Shown: piece by piece, positions 26,011 to 34,498 of the stretch
Layout of the letters: the number at the start of each line of letters is the position of its first letter
How positions within the stretch are numbered: position 1 is the stretch's first letter
Source of the DNA: JBCCQH01 sp039024435
GTDB lineage: Bacteria; Bacteroidota; Bacteroidia; J057; JADKCL01
Reading direction: 5' to 3'
Length of the DNA stretch: 64,000 nucleotides
Assembly (NCBI GenBank): GCA_039024435.1
Contig: JBCCQH010000017.1
Span: 17,769 to 81,768 of the forward strand
Notes under the pieces: generated by a model
What the model was told of the DNA's origin: nothing
Database searches by the model: none
The model's input: the letters and a program-made list of their open reading frames with translations, nothing else
Made by a program: the position numbers and the translations under genes

Positions 26011-27291
26011 CTATGACTCGTACTTATCACCCCATTGTTCCCCCATGAAGCGCCGGATCGATGCCTCACTGCCGATGGGCTTGGGCTGATAAAACGCGGT
26101 TCCGGCGACCTCGTCGGGCATGAATTCCTGGTTGCCCGCCGCTCCGGAAAAGTCGTGGGAATACTTGTAATCTTTTCCGTAGCCGGCCTCTTTCATGTAT
26201 TTCGTGGGCGAATTTCGCAAGTGCAGAGGCACCGGATAGTCGGGGTACTTGCGCACCAGCTTCATGGCGCGGTTGATGGCCGCGTAGGCAGCGTTGCTCT
26301 TTTGCGAAGTCGCGAGGTAGGTCGTGGCCTGGGCCAATATGATCCGCGCTTCTGGCATCCCGATCTTATTCACCGCTTCGAAGCAGGCATTGGCGAGAAG
26401 CAGGGCGTTGGGATTCGCGTTGCCGATGTCTTCTGATGCCGAAATGATGAGCCGGCGGGCGATGAACTTTACGTCCTCTCCCCCTTCCAGCATCCGCGCC
26501 AACCAATAAATCGCCGCATTGGGATCGCTGCCCCGGATCGACTTGATGAAAGCGGAAATGATGTCATAGTGCTGCTCGCCGCCCTTGTCGTACATGGCTA
26601 CCCGCTCCTGAGCTACCTCAAGCACTGCTTCATCCCGCAACACGACCGGATCTTCGTGGACATCCACGTAGATCTCCAGAAGGTTCAAGCTCTTGCGCGC
26701 ATCGCCTCCCGAAAGCTTGTACAGTGCGTCGAGTTCCCGCAATTCAATCGCGCGCTCCTTGAGCAGTTCGTCTTCCTGGATTGCGTAGGTCAGCAGTTCA
26801 CGCACTTCCTCCGGCCCCAGGGGCTCCAAACGGTAAATCTGGCTCCGGGAAAGCAAAGACGAATTCACCTCAAAGGAGGGATTTTCCGTCGTGGCCCCGA
26901 TCAGCACGACTTGTCCTTTCTCCACCGCCCCGAGCAGTGAGTCCTGCTGCGATTTATTGAAGCGGTGAATTTCATCGATAAAAAGAATCGTTCCCGGCCG
27001 TGAACGGGCAAACTGCAGGACTTCCCGGACATCTTTGACGCCGGATTGGATCGCGCTCAACTGCCGAAAGGGCTTCTTGATGCTCGTCGCAATGATGCGC
27101 GCCAGCGTCGTCTTCCCTACGCCGGGCGGTCCCCAAAAGATCAGGGAAGGGATTCTTCCGAAACGGATCGCATTGCGGAGGGGACTTCCCTCGTAGAGGA
27201 TATGTTTCTGGCCGATGTAATGCGCCAGGATCTGCGGCCGAATCCGTTCTGCCAGCGGTGCTTTGTGGGAATGGTCGGCAAAGAGATCCAT
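26011..27291 (-). CDS. rarA: Replication-associated recombination ATPase RarA (MgsA)
   Basis: 426 residues. AAA+ signatures: Walker A GPPGVGKTTLA (about residues 53-63), Walker B LFIDEIHRF, sensor 1 LIGATTENPSFEV. The C-terminal half has GGDARKSLNLLE and ANPNALLLANACFEAV, the tetramerisation and RarA-specific region. It works at stalled replication forks. It follows the T9SS-protein gene by 4 bases and may be co-transcribed with it, although the two functions are unrelated. Confidence 0.95.
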   Translation of the reverse strand: MDLFADHSHKAPLAERIRPQILAHYIGQKHILYEGSPLRNAIRFGRIPSLIFWGPPGVGKTTLARIIATSIKKPFRQLSAIQSGVKDVREVLQFARSRPGTILFIDEIHRFNKSQQDSLLGAVEKGQVVLIGATTENPSFEVNSSLLSRSQIYRLEPLGPEEVRELLTYAIQEDELLKERAIELRELDALYKLSGGDARKSLNLLEIYVDVHEDPVVLRDEAVLEVAQERVAMYDKGGEQHYDIISAFIKSIRGSDPNAAIYWLARMLEGGEDVKFIARRLIISASEDIGNANPNALLLANACFEAVNKIGMPEARIILAQATTYLATSQKSNAAYAAINRAMKLVRKYPDYPVPLHLRNSPTKYMKEAGYGKDYKYSHDFSGAAGNQEFMPDEVAGTAFYQPKPIGSEASIRRFMGEQWGDKYES

Positions 27292-27295
27292 GCTT

Positions 27296-28564
27296 TTAAA
27301 ATCGGACCAGCCGCCGGGAGATCAGGACTTGATCGCCGTGCTGGATTTGCAAGATGTAAAGGCCCGCGGCCAAATGGCCCGGATCCAGCGAGAATTGCTG
27401 GTTGCTGCGCAGGATTTGTGCTTGGGAATATACGATCTGACCCACGGGATCAAGCAAGCGAATGTCGGCGGCAAGGTAGCCCTTGACTTCGCCCAGACGC
27501 AACTGAACACGGTCCGCAAAAGGGTTCGGAAAAATCTCCAAGGCGCCGATCAGCTCTTCCGGCTCCGGACGTCCCACTGGCGAGCCTACGACCATGGACA
27601 GACAGGTCGTATCGTTGCTGACATCCTCATCGGTGACGCTATTTGGCTGCCGGGTCCACCCGCACAAGTTGTAAAATGCATCCGTAGAGTCACTGATAAA
27701 GAACACCTCGTGGGCAGCAGTGATCGTGGCATTGGGCACCAGCACCACCGAATCGATGACGGTAATCTGGGCCGCCGATCCATCTACCGAAAACACAATC
27801 TCAAATCCGGTGACGGTATCCGAACCAAAGTTCGCGACTTCCATCGTGAAGCGTACGGTGTCACCCGGCTGGGGGCTGCCGTAGTCAATGTCCACCACCC
27901 CAACATCGAAGTTATTCACATTTGAGACCTTTACGTCATCGAGTACCAAAACGAATTTGTCATCCGAGGTATGGTGAAAAGCCAAGTAGACATTTTGGCC
28001 CGCGTAGGCGCTTAGATTCACTGAGCGAATGGTGTTATTACCGTCTTCTTGGGTGACGATCACCAGCGCCGAATCGACTTGCAAGGAGGCGGTGTCGGGA
28101 TTGGTGGTGGAGATGCGGATTTCGTAGGCTTCTTCGAAAAATGGATCCTGGGAACGGGCCGTCCAGGAAAAGCAGGAGTTGCTGCCGAGGGCAATTTGGG
28201 GGGTAATCAACCAGTCATCGCTCACTCCAGTCGTCTGGTACCAAGAAGGCGACACCATTACCGTATTGGTAGTGTCGTCGTAATCAGCCCGCAGTTGCCA
28301 GCCTTTGGCGAGACCGGTTTGTGGCTCGGGGGTCAAGGTATCGCCATCGATGATGGTCCAGCCGGCAGGCAAGCCACTTTCAAAATCTTCAAAGAAAATC
28401 TGGGAGCCGGCGCAAGGCAGGTTTTCCGCTACGCCCGATGTCCGCAAATGGGCAATTCCGGAGCGCGAACTGACCGGCGATTGCGCCCAGAGGCTGGTCC
28501 CGGAAACCGCAAGGATCAGCAATAGCAAAAAGTGGCGTTTGACGAGGAATTGGTTGAATTTCAT
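27296..28564 (-). CDS. Secreted protein with choice-of-anchor J-like domain and T9SS sorting domain
   Basis: 422 residues. A signal peptide (LLLILAVSGTSLWAQ) is followed by FFEDFESGLPAGWTIIDGD and WLITPQIALGSNSCFSWTARS, a cleaved-adhesin/choice-of-anchor J jelly-roll, then a CARDB-like domain (VGVVDIDYGSPQPGDTVRFTM), then the type A sorting domain (LEIFPNPFADRVQLRL to the end). It should be exported by T9SS and anchored or released at the surface. Its 3' end is 4 bases ahead of rarA. A -7 box sits very close to its start. Confidence 0.85.
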   Translation of the reverse strand: MKFNQFLVKRHFLLLLILAVSGTSLWAQSPVSSRSGIAHLRTSGVAENLPCAGSQIFFEDFESGLPAGWTIIDGDTLTPEPQTGLAKGWQLRADYDDTTNTVMVSPSWYQTTGVSDDWLITPQIALGSNSCFSWTARSQDPFFEEAYEIRISTTNPDTASLQVDSALVIVTQEDGNNTIRSVNLSAYAGQNVYLAFHHTSDDKFVLVLDDVKVSNVNNFDVGVVDIDYGSPQPGDTVRFTMEVANFGSDTVTGFEIVFSVDGSAAQITVIDSVVLVPNATITAAHEVFFISDSTDAFYNLCGWTRQPNSVTDEDVSNDTTCLSMVVGSPVGRPEPEELIGALEIFPNPFADRVQLRLGEVKGYLAADIRLLDPVGQIVYSQAQILRSNQQFSLDPGHLAAGLYILQIQHGDQVLISRRLVRF

Positions 28565-28825
28565 CCGGGCAAAAATAGAAAATTTTTCGACATCTGAGCT
28601 TCCGAAAGTACCGAAACCAAGGCAATTCTCAATCGCTGGGTACGCAAGGTGAGTGAAGAGAAGAATTCACTTGCAGCAAAACGCCTCCGACGGAGAACGC
28701 TATACCTACTCTCCAACCCGCCTATCATTTACCCGGATCCTGCCGGCGCATTCGGCTTCCGGCTTCTCGGGGTCGACGCCTTGCCTTACTCAACGGATTT
28801 TCGATGCATTCATTGCCCGGAAAAG
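28565..28825. other. Intergenic region after the M24-like gene
   Basis: 261 bases between the T9SS protein start and the stop of the M24-like gene. Apart from the -7 box, I saw no gene, hairpin or repeat. Confidence 0.5.
28570..28577 (-). promoter_or_regulatory. -7 box almost touching the start codon
   Basis: On the minus strand TATTTTTG, a perfect TAnnTTTG, is only 5 bases upstream of the ATG at 28564. No TTG is found 19-21 bases further upstream. If used, the transcript would be leaderless or nearly so. Confidence 0.45.
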
Positions 28826-30403
28826 CTACTCTTTCCCGCAAGCTGCTTCAATTTCCGCCGGTGCGTGGGGAAATCCATTGGTCAACACCTGGGCTGGTCC
28901 CTCCGATATCAAAATAACGTCCCGCAAAACGATTCCGGTGTTTTGCCATAGAGCGTTGATCCGGCGATCACCCGGAATATAAATCGCCGTTTCAACCTCC
29001 AGAGCCATGCCCGGAATGAGGGCATCGGGCAGCGGTAGCTCATTGAGATCCAGCCCAATCGGTGCGAGATTGATCGTCTGAACCACTTTGCCCCGACCGG
29101 CCCGATTGGTGGCCAGGGCGAGTTCCCCAAAATAGGTTTCAAAACCAGGGCGGGCACCGTTGACGATATTGCTGGGACGAGTTCCCGGACGACACTGGTC
29201 GATCACCGCCCGGTGAACATTGAGTAAAACCTCGTACATCTTTTTTTCCTCGGTAGAAAAACGTCCTGCTGCCGGCAAAGTGCGGGTAATCCGGGCACAA
29301 TACCCCTCAGAACGCCCCCCAAAATCCAATACCACGAAGCCTTTTTCCGGAATTTGATCGCGGTTGCTCAAGTAATAGGGCTGGCTTGCGTGGACCCCGG
29401 AGGCCACCCGAACTGGCATATTGGGTGGGGTCTCCCCCTGGCGCAGCGCGGTTTGAACGACACTGGCAATGGAGGCTTCACTTGCTCCCGGTTGGAGGGT
29501 CCGGGCGGCCGCTTGCAGCGCCTCCGCCAGCCGGGCACTGGCTTTTTCCAGGTGGTTGCGCTCTACCCCAATCTTGCGCTGTCGCATGGTCTGGGTGATG
29601 GCCGCAAGCTGCACCAAATCGATTTTGATTTCGGCGATTTTTGCTTGTATTTCTCGTAGTCCCGCCGGAGCCTGCACCCGGGTGAAAGTATCCAGGATCG
29701 GATCGCGCCGCACGCTCGGAAAATAGCTGAGGTAAGCGCTCACCCGCGCCACCAGTTGCGAAATGCCTGCGGTATCGGCGTTACTTATTTCTTGGTACAA
29801 CCGCTGTGCCTGGGGCTGAAATGGGAATCCCGGCGACAGATTTGAATACAGAATGCTGCCCAAATCCATGTAGGCGAGATCGCCCGGCTTGCGATAATTC
29901 GACGATTCAAAAGGGAAGGTCAGCACTTTTCGGATGCCATCTCCCCCCAATACTTCGAGGCAAAAGCGGCGCCATTGGGTTGAAGGTCGAATGATGCGTC
30001 GCTCACCGTCCCGACCAAAGATTCCGGTCCAACTCTCACCCATATTTCGTAAAAGCTGGTCGTTGGGACCGGGAAAAAACAACAGTTCGGTTGCCTCCCC
30101 TTCACTCAGCTTTTGTGGCTCGGCAAACAATACTAGCACCGCATCGGGCACCCGCAAGCCGGTGAGGTAGAAGAAATCGGGGGCAGGGACAAAGGGCCGG
30201 GGTAGGATTCCCCCCGGAGAATAGCGATCAAACCCACCGGAAAAAATCACCGCACAAGTGCCTGAATCGAGATTCGTACAAATATCGGCCCGGCGCGACA
30301 CACGAAAAGCCGCATCCAGAGGATCTTTTTGATCGGTCTGGGTGCGGCCCGAAGAGAATAGCAGGAAAAATGCTGGCATCAATATCAACGTGCGGAGCAT
30401 CAT
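28826..30403 (-). CDS. Secreted Xaa-Pro aminopeptidase-like protein with lost metal ligands
   Basis: 525 residues with a signal peptide (LILMPAFFLLFSSGRTQ). The N-terminal aminopeptidase-P domain covers about residues 30-245, and the creatinase/M24 fold about 255-515. Two of five metal ligands remain, Asp360 (FVVLDFGG) and Glu471 (ALEVETAIYI). The second Asp is Arg371 (CARITRTLP in place of SDITRTFP), the HGxxH...H stretch reads NLAPIGLDLNELP, and the last Glu is Arg494 (IVLRDVIL). It should therefore lack di-metal peptidase activity. It is not a frameshifted pseudogene because the reading frame is intact. It starts 10 bases after rpmB. Confidence 0.85.
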   Translation of the reverse strand: MMLRTLILMPAFFLLFSSGRTQTDQKDPLDAAFRVSRRADICTNLDSGTCAVIFSGGFDRYSPGGILPRPFVPAPDFFYLTGLRVPDAVLVLFAEPQKLSEGEATELLFFPGPNDQLLRNMGESWTGIFGRDGERRIIRPSTQWRRFCLEVLGGDGIRKVLTFPFESSNYRKPGDLAYMDLGSILYSNLSPGFPFQPQAQRLYQEISNADTAGISQLVARVSAYLSYFPSVRRDPILDTFTRVQAPAGLREIQAKIAEIKIDLVQLAAITQTMRQRKIGVERNHLEKASARLAEALQAAARTLQPGASEASIASVVQTALRQGETPPNMPVRVASGVHASQPYYLSNRDQIPEKGFVVLDFGGRSEGYCARITRTLPAAGRFSTEEKKMYEVLLNVHRAVIDQCRPGTRPSNIVNGARPGFETYFGELALATNRAGRGKVVQTINLAPIGLDLNELPLPDALIPGMALEVETAIYIPGDRRINALWQNTGIVLRDVILISEGPAQVLTNGFPHAPAEIEAACGKE

Positions 30404-30413
30404 TCCGCAACCA

Positions 30414-30650
30414 TCAATATACGATACCGTCCTCTTTGAGGTCTTTGAGTACCGCGCTGATGCCTTTTTTGTTGATCGTGCGCAAGGCGGAAGTGGATAC
30501 CTTGAGGGTGATCCACCGGTCTTCTTCCGGAATGTAGAAGCGCTTGCGCTGGAGATTCGGATAGAATTTCCGCTTGGTCTTGTTGTGTGCGTGGGAAACG
30601 TTGTTACCGCTGATCGCGCGTTTTCCGGTGATGTCGCATACTTTGGCCAT
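30414..30650 (-). CDS. rpmB: 50S ribosomal protein L28
   Basis: 78 residues. MAKVCDITGKRAISGNNVSH and KTKRKFYPNLQ are the L28 signature, and the usual C-terminal KKGISAVLKDL follows. L28 binds 23S rRNA near the E site. A near-perfect Bacteroidota promoter lies just upstream. The next gene on the same strand, the M24-like gene, is 10 bases away and probably read through. Confidence 0.96.
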   Translation of the reverse strand: MAKVCDITGKRAISGNNVSHAHNKTKRKFYPNLQRKRFYIPEEDRWITLKVSTSALRTINKKGISAVLKDLKEDGIVY

Positions 30651-30693
30651 GATATATTTCGGTGTATAGGTCTTTCAGATTTTTATCGGATTG

Positions 30694-30723
30694 CAAATAT
30701 AGGCACTTATTTGCTTTTTTCAA
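30694..30723 (-). promoter_or_regulatory. Bacteroidota promoter of rpmB
   Basis: On the minus strand TTG at 30721-30723, a 19-base spacer, then TATATTTG at 30694-30701. Both boxes and the spacing match the consensus exactly. It is 43 bases upstream of the rpmB start codon. Confidence 0.8.
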
Positions 30724-31256
30724 TGAATCGAGAGGCATTTTTGTCCGGTATTGTAGCGCCCTACTGGGAGCGAAAAGCCAAATTCGAAACTTTCCCGGTA
30801 CGTCGCCCCACAATTCATGTAACACGTAGCGGCTGTGTAAAATTAGTTGGTGAAATTTGCTAGCACAGATTTTTTTGTCCACGGAAGCTCATTTTGGCGT
30901 CCATAGCCCGAGCCAGGGGCGAGAAAATAGCTGTAGGGGGCGGAGAAGGATGCCGTAGCAAAATCGCAGAATTAAATTTAAACCGCCTCTTAGCCTGGTG
31001 CCTACAGGTTCACCCAGCCACTTCCGTCAACCCGGGTCGTGACCCTTCAAAAAAATGTGTACAACTCGCTGGTTACGGTGTGAGCATTCCCCCGGAAATG
31101 CGTATTTTTGCCGCGTGTTTGAAAAGCGGTCGCCAAAGCTTGCCGTTCCGCATGGCCGATACACAATGGGAATGGTTTTTGTGACGTATTCAACACAACG
31201 GCGCACTCCGGGCCCAACGATTGAGATCTACCCGCAAGCGCAACATTGAGATTGCA
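30724..31256. other. Long intergenic region between rpmB promoter and the TPR/binding-protein gene
   Basis: About 530 bases. On the plus strand TATTTTTG at 31103-31110 is a perfect -7 box for the gene at 31257, with no -33 TTG at the right distance. GGTGAAATTTGCTAGCA at 30850-30866 resembles parts of the inverted repeat at 19250. There is no convincing small ORF and no tRNA. I could not match it to any RNA family by eye. Confidence 0.4.
31103..31110 (+). promoter_or_regulatory. -7 box for the TPR/binding-protein gene
   Basis: TATTTTTG followed by C matches TAnnTTTG. It lies 146 bases before the ATG at 31257, leaving a long leader. Confidence 0.45.
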
Positions 31257-33077
31257 ATGAAACAACTAATAACTTTCCTTCTGATCATCTCGGGTACTTT
31301 GCTCGGCAGTTCGGAGGTGTCAGCCCAGCCGGATGGCCTGGTTGATGAACAGGCCCGCAAACTGGTTTCGCTCGGCAAAAAGTACTACCGCACCCAACAG
31401 TTCTCCGACGCCGGAATGACTTTCCAACTCGCCACGCAGCGTCCCTTCAACGAGCTAACCACCTTTAGCTGGTACATGACCGGCCTGTCGTTCTTCCAAT
31501 TGGAAGAATTGGTCAAGGCGGAAGAAGCATTTGCGAAACTTTTGCAAGATTATCCGCAAACCGCCTACGCTACCGAAGCAGCCTACCACCAAGCCCTGAT
31601 CCAGTTGCGCAGCGAACGGGTGAGCGTCCAGGATGATGGCCTTGAGCGACTTTTTAAATTGATGCAGAAAACGCAGGATCGCCAATTCCAACGCGACATT
31701 GAAGCATCGATTCGCCACGCACTGTTCAACCAGTTTGACCAAGAATTTCTGGAACGCAACTTTATCTTTGCCGACGATACCTACAGGCCCTGGTTCATGG
31801 AAGCCATCACCGGGCAAATGGACCGCCGCGGACAAGGATACGATCTCTTGGAGCGCCTCAAGCGGTATGAGGAAGAAGAAAACGGTCTCATGACCGATTA
31901 CCTTTCCGACCTCAAACTGAAGTACACCTCGGGCAAACGTATCAACCCCAATCGGTTGAACGTAGCGGTTTTCCTTTCTTTTAACTTACAACTGCTCGAT
32001 ACTGCCACCAACGTACCGGCAAAATGCTCCCGGGCACTCGAACTGTTCGAAGGCATGCAGCTCGCCCTCGATTCCCTGGCCGAAGAAACCGGCAAGGAAA
32101 TCAACCTCGCCGTGTTTGATACCCAGTCGGATACCATCGGACTGACGGCAGAACTGGACAGCCTGGAACGATTTCGTCCAGACATCGTCGTCGGTGACAT
32201 CCGCACGAGCCTTGCCCGCCGCATCAGTGCTTGGGCGGAAGCACACCAGGTGATCCACGTCATCCCCCGCAATCCGCTGAATGAATTGATCCGAGCGAAG
32301 CGCTACACCTTCCTCGCGCATCCTTCCCTGAATACCCACGGTGCGCAAATGGCCCGCCATCTCGTAGAAGATCGCGGAAAGCGGAATATTCTGGTATTCA
32401 ACGATGGTTCGTACTTCTCTTCGCGTTTTGCCCGCTCCTTCATTGAAACCCTCAAAGCAGAGCATCCTGAGGTGAACGTCAACCAAAAAATGGTGCCCAA
32501 CGAGTACGAGGCCCTGCGCGACCAGCTCAAATCCTACATGAAATCCCTCAAATACGCCGGCTACGATGCAATTTATGTGCCGCTTTCCAGCGAGGAAGCC
32601 GCCGGACTCATCATCAGTCAGCTCAAATACTACAAAATCGAAATTGACATTGCCGGGGGACCGGATTGGGAAATGTTCTCGGTCATCGACCCCGAATTGA
32701 AGTCCAACTACAACCTGGAGTACTCGACTTTTTACCACGAAAAGAACGATTCCATCGCCTATATGGCACTTAATGAGATTTGTTTGCGGGATTTGGGATA
32801 TCGCCCAACCAAATACACCGTTCAAGGGTTTGACATTATGTCCTGGTTGCTGGAAGTGGCCCGGGAAATGAATGGATTTACGGATCCGGTGGAAACCCTG
32901 CGCAAAGCGCCGGTGTACCACGGAATCCACCAGGACTTTCAAGTCGGCGAAGCCCAAGACAATCAGAAAATTAACGTTGTAAGATTTCACAATGGCAGAA
33001 TCGATAAAGTCAACCGGGATCAGCCGGAGCGAGACGCTGTTCCGGGAGGCCTGCAAGGTGATCCCGGGGGGCGTTAA
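31257..33077 (+). CDS. Exported TPR plus periplasmic-binding-fold protein (LpoA-like layout)
   Basis: 606 residues from the ATG at 31257. A signal peptide (FLLIISGTLLGSSEVSAQ) is followed by TPR-like helices (about 25-225, with QQFSDAGMTFQLAT and LVKAEEAFAKLLQDYPQTAYA), then a type I periplasmic-binding domain (about 240-590, with RPDIVVGDIRTSLARRI and NILVFNDGSYFSSRFARSF). This layout resembles the penicillin-binding-protein activator family LpoA/LppC, but no lipobox is seen. The last 28 codons overlap the start of hemL in another frame. Confidence 0.75.
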   Translation: MKQLITFLLIISGTLLGSSEVSAQPDGLVDEQARKLVSLGKKYYRTQQFSDAGMTFQLATQRPFNELTTFSWYMTGLSFFQLEELVKAEEAFAKLLQDYPQTAYATEAAYHQALIQLRSERVSVQDDGLERLFKLMQKTQDRQFQRDIEASIRHALFNQFDQEFLERNFIFADDTYRPWFMEAITGQMDRRGQGYDLLERLKRYEEEENGLMTDYLSDLKLKYTSGKRINPNRLNVAVFLSFNLQLLDTATNVPAKCSRALELFEGMQLALDSLAEETGKEINLAVFDTQSDTIGLTAELDSLERFRPDIVVGDIRTSLARRISAWAEAHQVIHVIPRNPLNELIRAKRYTFLAHPSLNTHGAQMARHLVEDRGKRNILVFNDGSYFSSRFARSFIETLKAEHPEVNVNQKMVPNEYEALRDQLKSYMKSLKYAGYDAIYVPLSSEEAAGLIISQLKYYKIEIDIAGGPDWEMFSVIDPELKSNYNLEYSTFYHEKNDSIAYMALNEICLRDLGYRPTKYTVQGFDIMSWLLEVAREMNGFTDPVETLRKAPVYHGIHQDFQVGEAQDNQKINVVRFHNGRIDKVNRDQPERDAVPGGLQGDPGGR

Positions 33078-34299
33078 TTCCCCCGCTCGCGCATTTCGCA
33101 GTGTCGGCGGCACGCCGGTTTTTTTCACCCACGGCAAAGGCGCTTGGGTCTACGATGAAGACGGCAATCGCTACATTGACCTCATCAACTCCTGGGGACC
33201 GCTGATTTTGGGTCATTCGCACCCGGAAATTATTGAGGCCGCAGTAGCAGCAATGCAGCGCAGTTCCAGCTTTGGCGCACCAACTGCCGCCGAAATCGAC
33301 ATGGCTCACCGGGTAATCGGCTGTTTTCCTTCGATCGAAAAGGTCCGCATGGTCAACTCCGGCACCGAGGCGACCATGAGTGCCGTCCGCCTAGCCCGTG
33401 GCTACACCGGAAGGGACAAAATCATCAAGTTTGCGGGCAACTACCACGGCCATGGGGACAGTTTCCTCATCGCGGCGGGAAGCGGGCTCATGACCCACGG
33501 CGTACCGGACAGCGCAGGCGTGACCAAAGGTACCGCCGAAGATACTCTGACCGCCACCTACAACGATCTCGCGGATGTCCGGCGTCTCGTCGACGCAAAT
33601 CCCGAACACATCGCAGCGATCATTCTCGAACCCGTCGTCGGCAATATGGGGCTGGTAAAACCCGAACCGGGCTTTCTGGCGGGTTTGCGGGAAATTTGCG
33701 ACCGCACCGGCATCGTACTCATATTCGACGAGGTCATGACCGGCTTCCGGCTATCTCTGGGCGGGGCGCAGGAACTCTTGGGCGTGCGCCCGGACATCAC
33801 AACACTGGGCAAAATCATCGGCGGAGGACTCCCCGTTGGGGCCTACGGTGGCAAAGCAGAAATCATGGATTACATCTCCCCCGTCGGTCCCATCTACCAG
33901 GCCGGGACCCTGTCCGGGAATCCCGTCGCCATGGCAGCCGGTGGAGTGATGCTCCGCCTGCTGAAGGAAGATCCCGACCTCTACGTCCGGCTCGAGCAAA
34001 CGGGCGCTGCCCTAGAAGCTGGCTGGAACGAAATCTTCACCGAAAAAGGCATCCCCTATACCGTAAACCGGGTAGGTTCGATGATGACCGTCTTTTTCAA
34101 TGAAGGCCCAGTGCGCAACCTGACCGAGTCTAAGCGCAGCGATACCGCAAAATTTGGTCAATTCTTCCACGCGATGCTGGGGCGCGGCGTCTACCTCCCG
34201 CCCAGCCAATTTGAAGCCCTCTTCATCAGCGATTGCATCGGCGAATCCGAACTCGACCAGGTCCTAACCGCGACGCGAGAAAGCCTAAAAGATTTCTGA
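32992..34299 (+). CDS. hemL: Glutamate-1-semialdehyde 2,1-aminomutase
   Basis: 435 residues. SETLFREACKVIPGGVNSPA begins the conserved core, and the PLP lysine is Lys274 in TLGKIIGGGLPVGAYGG. FDEVMTGFRLS and GTLSGNPVAMAAG are also diagnostic. It converts glutamate semialdehyde to 5-aminolevulinate for heme. The ATG at 32992 lies inside the 3' end of the preceding gene (86-base overlap). Conserved residues start at codon 13, so at least 50 bases of overlap are real whichever start is used. Other hem genes are not in the window. Confidence 0.95.
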   Translation: MAESIKSTGISRSETLFREACKVIPGGVNSPARAFRSVGGTPVFFTHGKGAWVYDEDGNRYIDLINSWGPLILGHSHPEIIEAAVAAMQRSSSFGAPTAAEIDMAHRVIGCFPSIEKVRMVNSGTEATMSAVRLARGYTGRDKIIKFAGNYHGHGDSFLIAAGSGLMTHGVPDSAGVTKGTAEDTLTATYNDLADVRRLVDANPEHIAAIILEPVVGNMGLVKPEPGFLAGLREICDRTGIVLIFDEVMTGFRLSLGGAQELLGVRPDITTLGKIIGGGLPVGAYGGKAEIMDYISPVGPIYQAGTLSGNPVAMAAGGVMLRLLKEDPDLYVRLEQTGAALEAGWNEIFTEKGIPYTVNRVGSMMTVFFNEGPVRNLTESKRSDTAKFGQFFHAMLGRGVYLPPSQFEALFISDCIGESELDQVLTATRESLKDF

Positions 34300-34498
34300 T
34301 GGGGTAATTTCTGATTTGCGATGGCCCAATTGCAAGCGTGGGTGACGCACGTCGGACGATTCGAAATCAATGGGGGTGCAATTGAAAATTGAGCGAAGCC
34401 TGCGTCGGAAATCTCAAGATTTGTAACCGAACCGTTTATTTCATAAATTGATGTGGCTGTCCCCGCACAGCTACATTGTCGGTTAATGAGTACTTGAA

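Noticed and set aside
30830..31060. SRP RNA, RNase P RNA, tmRNA or cobalamin riboswitch in the spacer
   Set aside because: None of the conserved cores could be found by eye on either strand.
31986..33137. 383-codon frame on the minus strand
   Set aside because: Overlaps the TPR/binding-protein and hemL genes in antisense, with no family features.
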